Origin: a virus
DNA: 53,579 nucleotides
IMG/VR virus record: IMGVR_UViG_3300046522_000740
Location: 1-53,579 of that record
Reading direction: 5' to 3' (one strand)
Shown: piece after piece, positions 1 to 8,004 of the stretch
Numbering within the stretch: position 1 is the stretch's first letter
Layout: each line of letters begins with the position of its first letter
Translations under genes and position numbers: made by a program
The notes under the pieces: generated by a model
The model's database searches: none
What the model was told of the DNA's origin: nothing
Seen by the model: the letters and a program-made list of their open reading frames with translations, nothing else

Positions 1-1179
1 TCATCCGATTTTCCTCTTCAGTATTGTCAGCACCGGCCCACGCGAGTCCGTTGTTGATACCATGTTCGCAGCCTCAATCAGCTTTCCCAGCTCAGCGCCG
101 GAGTAGTGGCTGGTGATGCTGCCGTTCTTGTGCCCGAGCAGTGACTTCCGATCCTCTTCAGTAACGCCTGCTGCCCGCAGTCGTCGACCGAAGGTGTGCT
201 TCAAGTCGTGAATCCTGATCGAGGCATATCCAGGGTGAGCGGGGCGAAGGTTTTCCTCCTGCCAGAGTTTCGCCGCTCTCACCCGCGCCTTCTTCCATGC
301 CGAGTCGTTCATCCGGTGCATCGCGGTGCCGTTGTATGGGAATACCCATTCCTTGCTGATCCCGCGCTGCCTTTCAATAATCGACTTGGCCACGTTGTTC
401 AGCACCACCAGACGCTCGTCGCCGTTCTTTACGCCCGACCGGGCGTGTCTCCCGCCGAAGTCAGCGGGGATCAGGAAAACACTGGTCCCAAGTTCCGGCA
501 CAGAAATCTCCCAATCCCACCTCAGCTTGCACACCTCCTGCTCGCGGCAGCCCGTGTTCACCTTGAACAAGGCCATCGTCTGCAGGTGCCCGGGCAGCTC
601 GTTGAAGAGGATCGACTGCTCTTCCCATGACATCGGGTAGGGCTTGCGGCTCGACTTCTTCTCCTCCAGCTTTTTCAGCATCGGCACACTATCCAGCCAT
701 GGCCGGCGATCATCATCACGCCACTTTCTTGCGCAGAGGGTCAGAACCCGAACTGCGCGCTCGATCGCGATGTTGATTGTCCGGTTGCTCACCGCCTTCT
801 CGATGGAACCGTCTGGCAGCACCTTTTCCGTTTGGCGGTCCCGGATGAAGGGCTCCAGCGCCTGGTCGTCAATGTGCGTCAGTGGCAAATGCCCGAGGTA
901 TGGGTGTAGCTGCTTCATGCACAATGCGGTGAGGTGAATTGATGGCTGATCCTTGACCTCAAGGAGGTAGCGCATTGCCGCTTCCTCGAATGTCCGTATC
1001 TGCCGTACGCCGTACACCTTCTGCTGTCGCAGCTTTTCCAGCTTATGGATCAGGTACTGCTCTGCCTCTTCCCGGTCACCAGTTCCAGTACTTTCTCGAA
1101 TTCGCTCCCCTTTGTAGACTTTGTCGATTTGCCAGACACCGCCCTTCTCGTAGAGGCCGGTGATCGTTTTTCGCGCCAT
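1..1179 (-). CDS. int: Phage tyrosine-recombinase integrase
   Basis: Site-specific recombinase of 392 aa that would integrate and excise the prophage. The C-terminal catalytic domain shows R212 (TGCREQE), a likely K251, H324 in HDLKHTF, H350 in LLGH and the nucleophile Y359 (SHYSG). The second box reads HxxK where most family members have HxxR; I believe this variant occurs in some phage integrases, so the enzyme is not necessarily inactive. The start ATG at 1179 has GGAG about 8 bases upstream. The stop codon is the first triplet of the window, so attL lies just outside. The target is inferred to be tRNA-Pro from the tRNA fragment at 52929-52975. Confidence 0.95.
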   Translation of the reverse strand: MARKTITGLYEKGGVWQIDKVYKGERIRESTGTGDREEAEQYLIHKLEKLRQQKVYGVRQIRTFEEAAMRYLLEVKDQPSIHLTALCMKQLHPYLGHLPLTHIDDQALEPFIRDRQTEKVLPDGSIEKAVSNRTINIAIERAVRVLTLCARKWRDDDRRPWLDSVPMLKKLEEKKSSRKPYPMSWEEQSILFNELPGHLQTMALFKVNTGCREQEVCKLRWDWEISVPELGTSVFLIPADFGGRHARSGVKNGDERLVVLNNVAKSIIERQRGISKEWVFPYNGTAMHRMNDSAWKKARVRAAKLWQEENLRPAHPGYASIRIHDLKHTFGRRLRAAGVTEEDRKSLLGHKNGSITSHYSGAELGKLIEAANMVSTTDSRGPVLTILKRKIG

Positions 1180-1451
1180 GTATCATCTCCTCGGCGCTCG
1201 CTGCGGGGCCGATTGTTGTCCTGTCCGGTGGCTTTTTCAATTGCCCTGGCTTCGATGTAGGCGTCAGCCCACTCGTCGAGCTCCTGGCGGTCGAAGGCTA
1301 CGCCCTGTTTTCCGATAGGGAATTCACGCACGTTCGGCCTGACCGTCTTGTTGAACTCATCCCGACACATGCCGAGATACCCAGGCGCATCGCCAAACCG
1401 GATGAACCGCGGCTGAATGCTTGAAGGCTTTGCTGCTGTGGCATTCGCCAT
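1050..1451 (-). CDS. Excisionase-like DNA-binding protein
   Basis: Predicted 133-aa protein directly upstream of the integrase and overlapping its first 130 bases in another frame. Residues about 15-60 (IRFGDAPGYLGM, then GVAFDRQELDEWADAY) have the layout of AlpA/excisionase-type winged helix proteins that help integrase during excision. I chose ATG 1451 because GGAG lies 7 bases upstream; an earlier ATG at 1511 would overlap the HNH gene. The C-terminal tail is basic and Ser/Thr-rich. The role is inferred from position and the HTH-like stretch; a general regulator is an alternative. Confidence 0.7.
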   Translation of the reverse strand: MANATAAKPSSIQPRFIRFGDAPGYLGMCRDEFNKTVRPNVREFPIGKQGVAFDRQELDEWADAYIEARAIEKATGQDNNRPRSERRGDDTWREKRSPASTRRAVSGKSTKSTKGSEFEKVLELVTGKRQSST

Positions 1452-1488
1452 GTGGGTCTCCACGCCGCCGGTAGCGGCAGGTTGGTGG

Positions 1489-1980
1489 TTAGGCTGCGGC
1501 TTGCTGATCAAGCGTGGTGCGAAGTTCGTCCGCAGCTACTGCGGCGGCATCTATGGTGCTGTGGTAACCGCCGTAGTGAACCTTGCGGTTTCGAAATATC
1601 TGAACGACCCACTTGTTCTTGCGGCCATCCCAGTACACGCCTGTAACACCGCTCGCTGGCGGCTTCCTGGTAACAACTCGATGCGCTCGATTGTCTTCCG
1701 GTGTAAGCAGCCGCAGGTTTTTCCACCGGTTGTCATCGCGTGTGCGATTGATGTGGTCGACGTGCATGCTTTCGTCTGGATGCTCTCCCGTCATGTAAAG
1801 CCATGCCAGGCGCCCAGCACGGTGCTTTACTCGGTCGATTGCGATAGCCAGGTACCCATCCTTGTCGAGTCGACCAACCTTGCGGTTGTGATCAGGCCAA
1901 GTCCGTGTGAATTTTCCGGTTTCGGGGTCGTAGTGGATCTTCTCTTTCAGGCGCTCGTACGTGAGCTCTCGTGTTTTCAT
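1489..1980 (-). CDS. HNH endonuclease with C-terminal AP2 domain
   Basis: Free-standing phage endonuclease of 163 aa. The HNH nuclease core is visible as HVDHINRTRDDNRWKNLR (D75, H76, N84 and N88 in the metal-binding fold). It is followed at about residues 110-155 by an AP2-type DNA-binding domain (SGVTGVYWDGRKNKW, then YHSTIDAAAVAADE). This architecture is typical of homing-type endonucleases that move between phages. The gene sits between the excisionase-like gene and a block of small coupled genes, in line with the operon, as expected for an insertion that does not disrupt a neighbour. Confidence 0.92.
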   Translation of the reverse strand: MKTRELTYERLKEKIHYDPETGKFTRTWPDHNRKVGRLDKDGYLAIAIDRVKHRAGRLAWLYMTGEHPDESMHVDHINRTRDDNRWKNLRLLTPEDNRAHRVVTRKPPASGVTGVYWDGRKNKWVVQIFRNRKVHYGGYHSTIDAAAVAADELRTTLDQQAAA

Positions 1981-2036
1981 GAGTGCAAACGTCCTCGCCC
2001 GCGCATGTCGGCGGGCTTGAGTAGTAGGGGGAGGGG

Positions 2037-2237
2037 TTAGGCGAGCTCGGCGGCGAAAGCGTCGACCAAGGCCTGGCTGGTGAAGTTGAGTGGGAGAGCG
2101 TCAGTGCTCTTGCCGTCGCAGATCAGAACCCAGCCGTTCTTGTAGAGGGTGCAGGTGTTGCGGCCCAACTGAACCCGGGCGATCGGCAAGCTGCCGAGGG
2201 GGAGCCAGCGGTTGATGCGATAGATCAGCCTCCTCAT
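2037..2237 (-). CDS. Small phage protein, function unknown
   Basis: 66-aa protein starting MRRLIYRINRWL and overlapping the upstream NinX-like gene by four bases (ATGA), so it is probably translationally coupled. It is rich in hydrophobic and aromatic residues but has no clear membrane span. An in-frame extension to 2387 exists but would lie entirely within the neighbouring gene, so I reject it. I do not recognise the family. Confidence 0.6.
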   Translation of the reverse strand: MRRLIYRINRWLPLGSLPIARVQLGRNTCTLYKNGWVLICDGKSTDALPLNFTSQALVDAFAAELA

Positions 2238-2623
2238 GGAATCAGCTCCTTCGGTACCTGGACGGTATCGCCGAGCGTGGCGGCGACGATTGCGCGGCCA
2301 GAGGCAAGCAAGTGGGTTTCTGCGCGAGCCATTCCGACAGACTGACCGACCGAAACAACGGCCCTCAGCATTCCAGGGCGCGCCCATTGAAAGTCAGCCT
2401 CGTACTTATCGATCAGCGGTCCGCCCAGCGCCCAGTCTTCCCACGGGTTGAAGCGCTTGGTGTGCTCGATGGCTTGGCCCTGGTACCGGGCGAACACGCG
2501 CCAGGGCACGCCGTTGTAGCCGGGTGGTGCCAGGAACACGTCCAGATCTTCCGCCTTGCCCACGGCCCACCCCAGCGCCTCGCCGGCCAGGTCGGCCGTC
2601 TTCACTTCAATCAGGCCGGTCAT
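2234..2623 (-). CDS. NinX/DUF2591-family phage protein (copy 1)
   Basis: 129-aa member of the phage NinX (DUF2591) family, whose biochemical role is not known. Diagnostic features are an N-terminal segment on leaving or exploiting a 'GWAVGKAED' motif, a central WEDWALGGPLIDKYEAD block, and a C-terminal ASGRAIVAATLGDTVQVPKEL block. The same blocks recur in the protein at 21419-21838, making these two diverged paralogues in one prophage. It is ATGA-coupled to genes on both sides in the leftward operon. Confidence 0.8.
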   Translation of the reverse strand: MTGLIEVKTADLAGEALGWAVGKAEDLDVFLAPPGYNGVPWRVFARYQGQAIEHTKRFNPWEDWALGGPLIDKYEADFQWARPGMLRAVVSVGQSVGMARAETHLLASGRAIVAATLGDTVQVPKELIP

Positions 2624-2847
2624 GGCCGCGCTACCTTTGCTGCATCACGATCCGTCACGGAAAACAGCCGATAGCCGTCCGGCGTATTCTCCGGTGAGCG
2701 GGCGGCATCCAATACAGCGAGGATGTCGGTTGACCCGATGTCATCTGAGCTGACGCTGAAAATCCGCTTGCCTGCTTTGGGGTTGGTCGAAAAAGCATGC
2801 GCAAGCGAATAGCCGATTACCCGGTATTCCATGATGAACGTCGTCAC
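2620..2847 (-). CDS. Small phage protein, function unknown
   Basis: 75-aa protein reading from GTG 2847, overlapping the upstream stop by GTGA, with GAGG about 8 bases before the start. An internal ATG follows after five codons and is an alternative. The sequence is soluble-looking with no motif I recognise (contains DDIGSTDILAVLDAARS). Coupled overlaps on both sides support that it is translated. Confidence 0.6.
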   Translation of the reverse strand: MTTFIMEYRVIGYSLAHAFSTNPKAGKRIFSVSSDDIGSTDILAVLDAARSPENTPDGYRLFSVTDRDAAKVARP

Positions 2848-3095
2848 AGCTGATACCTCTCATCAATCCAGCGCCCAGGCGCCAGAGCGGGTGTAGGTTC
2901 GGGTTGGGTTTCGCGCGGGGAGAGCTGGCGCTCGTTGTCGGCCTGCAGCTGGCTGTCGGGGATGCAACTGATGCCGACCCCGTTCAGCAGGTAGCAGGTG
3001 ACGCCGCGCTGGCCGTCGTGCTGCACGTCGATGACGTTCTCGGTTGTGCTGGCGCCGGTGGCCAGCAGCAGGAGGCAGAGGGCGAGGCGGGTCAT
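2844..3095 (-). CDS. Small secreted protein
   Basis: 83-aa protein with an apparent signal peptide (MTRLALCLLLLATGAS) followed by a short mature region with two cysteines (TCYLLNGVGISC) that could form a disulfide, and a Pro-rich tail. It is ATGA-coupled to genes on both sides, with GAGG upstream of the chosen ATG. A longer reading to 3206 would overlap the upstream gene and remove the signal peptide, so it is rejected. Function is unknown; a periplasmic location is inferred. Confidence 0.62.
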   Translation of the reverse strand: MTRLALCLLLLATGASTTENVIDVQHDGQRGVTCYLLNGVGISCIPDSQLQADNERQLSPRETQPEPTPALAPGRWIDERYQL

Positions 3096-3421
3096 GGCAG
3101 AACCTCGCGGCGCGCCCACCAGCACACAGGGCCGTCGTCGGTGTCGTGAATAGCCAGGCAGAACCAACCGTCGCCTTCTGGTTTCCCGGGCTCCCAGTAG
3201 CCGCAATGCGGCTCATCGGATGCGTAGTACCGATCAGCGATCTCGTCAGGCGCCTCGGTCTCCAGATGGACCATGACGAGCATCAGGCCCTGCTGAGCAA
3301 TCCAGGCCTTGCACTTCTCGCCGTCGCCCTCGTCGAAGTCAGGGAGGTCAGGGTGCTGGAACATTCCGTATTCGTCGCGCACGACCGGCGCCGGCTGGAT
3401 CAGCTTGATTTCTTCAGGCAT
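3092..3421 (-). CDS. Hypothetical phage protein
   Basis: 109-aa acidic, aromatic-rich soluble protein (DDGPVCWWARREVLP at the C-terminus). It has AAGGA about 6 bases before ATG 3421 and is the first gene of a coupled cluster of five running to 2037. No recognised domain. The cluster lies between the HNH gene and a plus-strand gene. Confidence 0.7.
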   Translation of the reverse strand: MPEEIKLIQPAPVVRDEYGMFQHPDLPDFDEGDGEKCKAWIAQQGLMLVMVHLETEAPDEIADRYYASDEPHCGYWEPGKPEGDGWFCLAIHDTDDGPVCWWARREVLP

Positions 3422-3645
3422 GACGATTCCTTGGCCGCCATATCGCGGCAGTGAATAGAGGGGAGAGGGGGCAGCTGGGTGGTGCGGGTGGCCGCCACGT
3501 TTTCGAGCAAGCTCTGCAGGTTTAGTGGTGCTGATAAATCCAGCTGCACCATTGCCTGAGCTTCATGCATTTGTGATGATGTCGTTTCGATGGCGCAACC
3601 TTAGAGGGTGCTGGTCTTGAAAGTTGAGTATCAAGGTGGGAAGCC
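3422..3645. other. Intergenic divergent region
   Basis: No gene is visible between the start of the minus-strand hypothetical gene and the start of the plus-strand membrane protein. Base composition becomes AT-richer toward the right. Because the two genes diverge, promoters for both should lie here, but I could not settle on convincing -35/-10 pairs by eye. AAGGTGGG precedes the ATG at 3646. Confidence 0.5.
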
Positions 3646-4620
3646 ATGAAATTGGGCGATGTCGCACGCAACCCGCTGGGTATAATCGGGCTATTCATTT
3701 CTCTTATCTATGGTTTTGCTAACTGGATGTTGGGTAGTACGGCAAATACACTTATTCCGTGTGAGCGGGTAATTATAATCTGGTTCATAGTTTTGTTTCC
3801 TGTACTAATTCTAGCGACTTTTTGTTATCTGGTTGTCAAGCATCATGGCAAGCTATATGCGCCAAAGGATTACAATAAGGATGAGTCTTTTCTACAGACT
3901 CTAAGTCCATTTGATAGCTTTGTTCGTCTATCAGCTGAGACTTTTGGTCTTGATCAAGACGGATTAATAGAAGTTGCAAAAGCACCTAATGACGTGCATG
4001 GGGAGCAAGATCGAAATGTCGAGCCAAAACCTGTTGCAGAGGGTCAAACTGATCCAGCCGATGCACCTGTTCTTCATCCTGATAGCCCCGCGCCTGTTCC
4101 GTTAAACGCTGAAGGTGCAGATCCATATGTCGATTCTGAGGGTTTAGGAACTGCGACTGCTGTCGCAGCGCCAACTACTGGGAATGACTTGGATCTAATT
4201 GAGCACGCCAAAAACCAAAAAAAGCTTTCACAGATGAAGGAGTTGTTTGAGCTAACTCAACATTTCATTAGGATTGATGATCGCTTCGCTGGAGTAGATG
4301 TAAAGCCTGATGTGAAAATGGGTGGAACTGGGGTTGTATACGATGCCGCTGCATATACAGACTCAGGGCTCCAATGTTTAGAGGTTAAGTATGTTCGATC
4401 TCCGTTAGGTTTTAAGAATCTGCTGATAAAATCTATCAATGAAGCACGCGTTGTAAAGGTGGCTGTTTCTCCTGCGGACTTTTATCTGAAGCTAGTAATT
4501 GTTTATGATTGGGATCTCAATTTACAAAGAGATTTAAGGATGACATTGAAGTCGGTCAGCCCTATGCTCCAAGACTTTGTCAAGGTCGAGTTGGTTCCTC
4601 GATCGTCAGTTAACGTCTAA
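3646..4620 (+). CDS. Two-TM protein with possible PD-(D/E)XK nuclease domain
   Basis: 324-aa protein I do not recognise as a named family. It has two membrane spans (about residues 11-29 and 42-64), an acidic, Pro-rich linker (about 115-180) and a C-terminal domain. That domain contains VVYDAAAYTDSGLQCLEVKY, with D233, E246 and K248 spaced as in the D...ExK core of PD-(D/E)XK nucleases, between hydrophobic predicted strands. The gene is on the plus strand inside a minus-strand operon and is AT-rich: two sampled 60-base lines have only 28 and 21 G+C. These are marks of an acquired accessory gene. A membrane-tethered antiphage effector is a guess; it may be a different fold. Confidence 0.8.
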   Translation: MKLGDVARNPLGIIGLFISLIYGFANWMLGSTANTLIPCERVIIIWFIVLFPVLILATFCYLVVKHHGKLYAPKDYNKDESFLQTLSPFDSFVRLSAETFGLDQDGLIEVAKAPNDVHGEQDRNVEPKPVAEGQTDPADAPVLHPDSPAPVPLNAEGADPYVDSEGLGTATAVAAPTTGNDLDLIEHAKNQKKLSQMKELFELTQHFIRIDDRFAGVDVKPDVKMGGTGVVYDAAAYTDSGLQCLEVKYVRSPLGFKNLLIKSINEARVVKVAVSPADFYLKLVIVYDWDLNLQRDLRMTLKSVSPMLQDFVKVELVPRSSVNV

Positions 4621-4648
4621 ACGTTGTTTTAGGTGGGGCGGACGGGCA

Positions 4649-6490
4649 TTAGGCGGCAGCGGCTGCCTGCTTACGTCTCCTCCATGGGTCATTGGCCTTG
4701 GCTATGGCTGCCATCGGAGGTGGGCTGACGCTGTTGCCGCACATGTGCACCTGCTCGGTCTTGGTGAACGGCTTGCCGTCGGCGCCCTTGTCAATGATGT
4801 AGCTAGCCGGGAAGCCTTGGGCGCGATAGAGCTCGTGCGGCTGCAGCATGCGCAGACAAATGTCGACGATCACGTATGGAGTGCCCTTCACGAACACCGT
4901 GACCAAGCCTAGACGATCCTTGGTGGTGACCGTTGGCGCTGGCGCGTCGGCTGCGCTGGTGTTTTCGGTGCCGTAGTAGCTGATCAGGAATGCCGCGACG
5001 CGCAGGGCGCCTTCCTCGTGCTCCGGCGACAGCTTGAACTCGACCAGCGCGTGGTGCTCGGCGCCGGCGGTCATGGTCGGTACGGGCTCATCTACGGCTC
5101 GCCCTATACAGTTTCGGCGGAGTGTGGCCAGGCTGGCGCAGACCAGCTGCTGTTGGCTGCCGGTGTTGGTCACCGTAGTCATAGGCTCACCCATGCCCTT
5201 GGCGTGGGTGGTATTGAATCCGCCGTTAGCCTGGGCCATGAACGCGGTGGCTAAAGCATGCCCGCCGCTGGCAGTAATCGTGCCCAGTGGTACCGCCGAA
5301 TTCTTGCATCCGTCACCCCAGCGCTGGACCCCGTCTGGACGCCCTTGCCCATGCGCTGCAGTGATCATCACCGGGCTGGCCATCATCAGCTCGCCACGGT
5401 TGGCTGCAGTTACCGTTGGTAGTGGATCGGCAGGGTTGTTCACTCGGTCGGCGCCCTGGTGTGTTGCTGGAAGAATCACCGGGCTTGCCATGGCAAAGGA
5501 CCCGCCGCGCGGCCAGGATGTGACGGTGCGCAGCGGCTCACCGGCAGATTGGGCCAGCTCTCCGGACCAGTTCGCGATCGGCACGATGAAGGGCTGCGGG
5601 TTGTCCAGGACAAACTTCTTCATGCCCTTGGCCACACGGCGCAAGGTAGCCTCGGCTAGCGCTTTCTTGCGCCCAAAAATGCTTTTGCTCGGCACGGTCC
5701 AGTCTATGCAGTCTGCAGCTGTGCGCCACTTCTGCTGGCCCTTGGCTGGGTGTTTGGCGTGGGTGGGCTCGGGCCACACGATCGGCTGGCCATCGCACCT
5801 GGCGATCATGAACAATCGCTCGCGGCTGGTCGGCGCGCCGAAGTCGCAGGCCTTGATGATGCGCCATTCCACTTGGTAGCCCATGCCTTCAAGCAGGAGT
5901 ACGAACCGGCGCCAGGTGATGCCGCGACGTTTCGGGTCGGGCACCAGGAACTGCTGCTGCACTGGCACGCGCTCGCCGATGGCAGCCACGGTCCCGTCCA
6001 GCTTCATCACCCGCCCGGTAGTCTTGTCGCGCTTGGCGATCAGCGGCCCCCACTGCAAAATCTGCTTCACGTTCTCCAGGCTCATGACTCGGGGCTTCTT
6101 CTTCCCGCCCCACTTGAGGCCAATCCACGACAGGTTGCGAATCTCGCGCTTGCGCGGTTGGCCGCCGGCAGCTTGGCTGTGGTGGGTGCAGTCCGGGCTC
6201 ATGTGGAACCAGCCAACCGGCCGGCCCTGGCATTCCTCATCTGGGTCACCGTCGAAGACATCGGTGTTGAAGTGGCGCGCCGCCGGATGGTTGGCGGTGT
6301 GCATGCTGATGGCCGCCGGGCTGTGGTTCTTGGCCACGGTCACCGGCCTGCCCAAGCCCATCTCCAGCCCGGTACCGGCGCCGCCGCCACCGCAGAAGAA
6401 GTCCACTACGATCTCATCGTCTTGCGGATCGAAGCCAAGGCCGTACTGGGTTTTGAAGTCGAGAGGGTTCTTTTTCTGAAATGCAGACAT
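4649..6490 (-). CDS. C5 cytosine-specific DNA methyltransferase
   Basis: 613-aa enzyme that transfers a methyl group from SAM to cytosine C5. Motif I is VVDFFCGGGGAGTGLE (about 28-43). The catalytic Cys is C101 in MSPDCTHHS, with PDC in place of the usual PPC. ENV lies at 139-141, the RERLFMIAR region near 240, and the final GNSVSPPP motif near 585. The middle carries six spaced repeats of a P-x-x-T-[VIM]-T element (for example EPLRTVTS, DPLPTVTA, EPVPTMTA) where the target-recognition region is expected. GAGGA precedes ATG 6490. In phages such enzymes usually protect DNA from host restriction. No cognate endonuclease is adjacent unless the protein at 3646 plays that part. Confidence 0.94.
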   Translation of the reverse strand: MSAFQKKNPLDFKTQYGLGFDPQDDEIVVDFFCGGGGAGTGLEMGLGRPVTVAKNHSPAAISMHTANHPAARHFNTDVFDGDPDEECQGRPVGWFHMSPDCTHHSQAAGGQPRKREIRNLSWIGLKWGGKKKPRVMSLENVKQILQWGPLIAKRDKTTGRVMKLDGTVAAIGERVPVQQQFLVPDPKRRGITWRRFVLLLEGMGYQVEWRIIKACDFGAPTSRERLFMIARCDGQPIVWPEPTHAKHPAKGQQKWRTAADCIDWTVPSKSIFGRKKALAEATLRRVAKGMKKFVLDNPQPFIVPIANWSGELAQSAGEPLRTVTSWPRGGSFAMASPVILPATHQGADRVNNPADPLPTVTAANRGELMMASPVMITAAHGQGRPDGVQRWGDGCKNSAVPLGTITASGGHALATAFMAQANGGFNTTHAKGMGEPMTTVTNTGSQQQLVCASLATLRRNCIGRAVDEPVPTMTAGAEHHALVEFKLSPEHEEGALRVAAFLISYYGTENTSAADAPAPTVTTKDRLGLVTVFVKGTPYVIVDICLRMLQPHELYRAQGFPASYIIDKGADGKPFTKTEQVHMCGNSVSPPPMAAIAKANDPWRRRKQAAAAA

Positions 6491-6573
6491 GGGCGGTCCT
6501 CGCCGGGTGGCGTTATTCGTTTAAGTTGGGTATCAATCTGCAGCTCAATTCAAAGCTGATAAGGGGAAGAAAC

Positions 6574-6795
6574 TTGGTTATCCATGATGTAGTGCGAATT
6601 ATTCTCAGGATCCCTGAAGCGCATGAGTTCCGTAGCCATGATGGAATCATCAACATTACGACCGGTGAGGACGTTCGAGACTATTACCAGCGTGATGAGA
6701 CGGGAAAATTGATTGCCCGATATCGAGTTGCCATCGAGGCGGCGATGGATGGAAGTGGCTCTATTACCTGGACCAAACAAAAAATTGACCGGTGA
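6574..6795 (+). CDS. Small hypothetical protein, TTG start
   Basis: 73-aa reading frame divergent from the methyltransferase. I place the start at TTG 6574 because a strong ribosome site (AAGGGGAAG) ends about five bases before it. The only in-frame ATG (6481) lies inside the methyltransferase start region and lacks such a site. The protein reads LVIHDVVRIILRIPEAHEF, then GEDVRDYYQRDETGKLIARYRV, and is soluble-looking with no recognised domain. It is AT-rich compared with its neighbours and may be an accessory gene. Confidence 0.5.
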   Translation: MVIHDVVRIILRIPEAHEFRSHDGIINITTGEDVRDYYQRDETGKLIARYRVAIEAAMDGSGSITWTKQKIDR

Positions 6796-6863
6796 TGAAG
6801 GTACCGCCCTCGGCGGGGAGGCGTTATCGTTGAATAGGGGAAGGCGCTGGCGGGCGGCGCGGG

Positions 6864-7622
6864 TCAGGCGGCTTTCGCTTCAGATTGCTGAGCGACGATC
6901 GCCTTGGCGGCATGGTTGATCAGATAAAGCCGGTTGATCAGGCTGTCGCGCGGCTTGTCGATGGTGATCTCCCAGTAGTCGCAGCCCAGGCCAAGCTCTT
7001 CGTGGTGCTCGCCCATGAAAATGCTGGCTTGCTCGACGTAGCTGATGTCCTCGGCCTCGCTCAGGAGGTCATTCAGCGAGTCCCAGAAGTCGCGTCCGTC
7101 CCCTCCATATTCAATGGCTGCGAGACGCTCTTTAACCAGACTCCGGAGCTCGTCCCAGCGCCCGGCCTCGTGGCGCCCGCCGTCGTTGCGCATCCACTCG
7201 GGCAGGGCGCTGTACTGGTCCTCGTCGACTTGCTCGCAGACCTGGCTGCATACGCCAGCCACCAGTGCCGCGCGGAAAGCTTGCTCGTCAAACTCACGCT
7301 CGCGGCAGTGCTCTTCAAGCTTCGAATGGATGTAGTAGCCGATGTCGTCGCCGGCCAGGAACTCGATGCCGTAGGACAGGCCGACGTTGAAGGTCAGGCC
7401 GTCGATGTCACCGATCGTGGCGATTCCGAAACGGGTGATCAGGATGTCGAATGCGTAACTGGTGGTGCGCGGGGCCTTGCAACGCCATGCTTTCAGCTGG
7501 TCGGTGTCAGCAATGACGGTGTATTCGTGGTCTTTCAAGCACTCGGCGGCCCGCTCGCGGCGCTTGACCTTTTCGGCTTTTCGCTGAGCGATCCATTCTT
7601 GGTGGCGTTGTTCGTCGTTCAT
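6864..7622 (-). CDS. Hypothetical phage protein
   Basis: 252-aa soluble protein with a basic, charged N-terminus (EWIAQRKAEKVKRRERAAEC), then a mixed domain, and a C-terminus ending INHAAKAIVAQQSEAKAA. Possible starts are at 7622, 7634 and 7667. I prefer ATG 7622 because GGAG lies 6 bases upstream. It resembles large uncharacterised early proteins of Pseudomonas prophages, but I cannot assign a function. Confidence 0.75.
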   Translation of the reverse strand: MNDEQRHQEWIAQRKAEKVKRRERAAECLKDHEYTVIADTDQLKAWRCKAPRTTSYAFDILITRFGIATIGDIDGLTFNVGLSYGIEFLAGDDIGYYIHSKLEEHCREREFDEQAFRAALVAGVCSQVCEQVDEDQYSALPEWMRNDGGRHEAGRWDELRSLVKERLAAIEYGGDGRDFWDSLNDLLSEAEDISYVEQASIFMGEHHEELGLGCDYWEITIDKPRDSLINRLYLINHAAKAIVAQQSEAKAA

Positions 7623-7734
7623 GGCTTTCTCCATGCATGCGCCGCCCTCCGTGGCCGGATGCGGCATGGTGGCTATTTGGTTTGGGATGGGGTATTACGG
7701 GTGACCGGCATAGGGCCGGGCACAAGGAGATTTC

Positions 7735-8004
7735 ATGTCATTCGAGCCGACTTATCTCGAGAACTTCGAAGACTATCTAGATCATGAAATCAGGACCCGA
7801 GTAACCGGGCCGATCAAGACGCATCCAGAGAGGGCAGCCTGTAAAATGGCCCACTATTCGGTGACGCTTGCGATATTCCGTGGTGGGAAAGAGATTCCTG
7901 GAACCAGGGAAAGCCTGCGCGGTGAATATGCTGACGGGTATCAGGCGCAAAACTCAGCGTTCTCCCGTGGACGAGATCTCGTCGACAGGATCATGGCGCT
8001 ATAA
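7735..8004 (+). CDS. Small hypothetical protein
   Basis: 89-aa soluble protein with a strong ribosome site (AAGGAGA) before ATG 7735. It is on the plus strand, against the direction of the operon, and its 3' end overlaps the convergent gene at 7991 by 14 bases. The sequence (FEDYLDHEIRTRVTGPIK, then RGRDLVDRIMAL) shows no known motif. The separate orientation suggests expression independent of the lytic operon. Confidence 0.7.
   Translation: MSFEPTYLENFEDYLDHEIRTRVTGPIKTHPERAACKMAHYSVTLAIFRGGKEIPGTRESLRGEYADGYQAQNSAFSRGRDLVDRIMAL

Noticed and set aside
5034-6559. Several long plus-strand frames antisense to the methyltransferase
   Set aside because: High-G+C shadows; the minus-strand frame has all catalytic motifs of the family.
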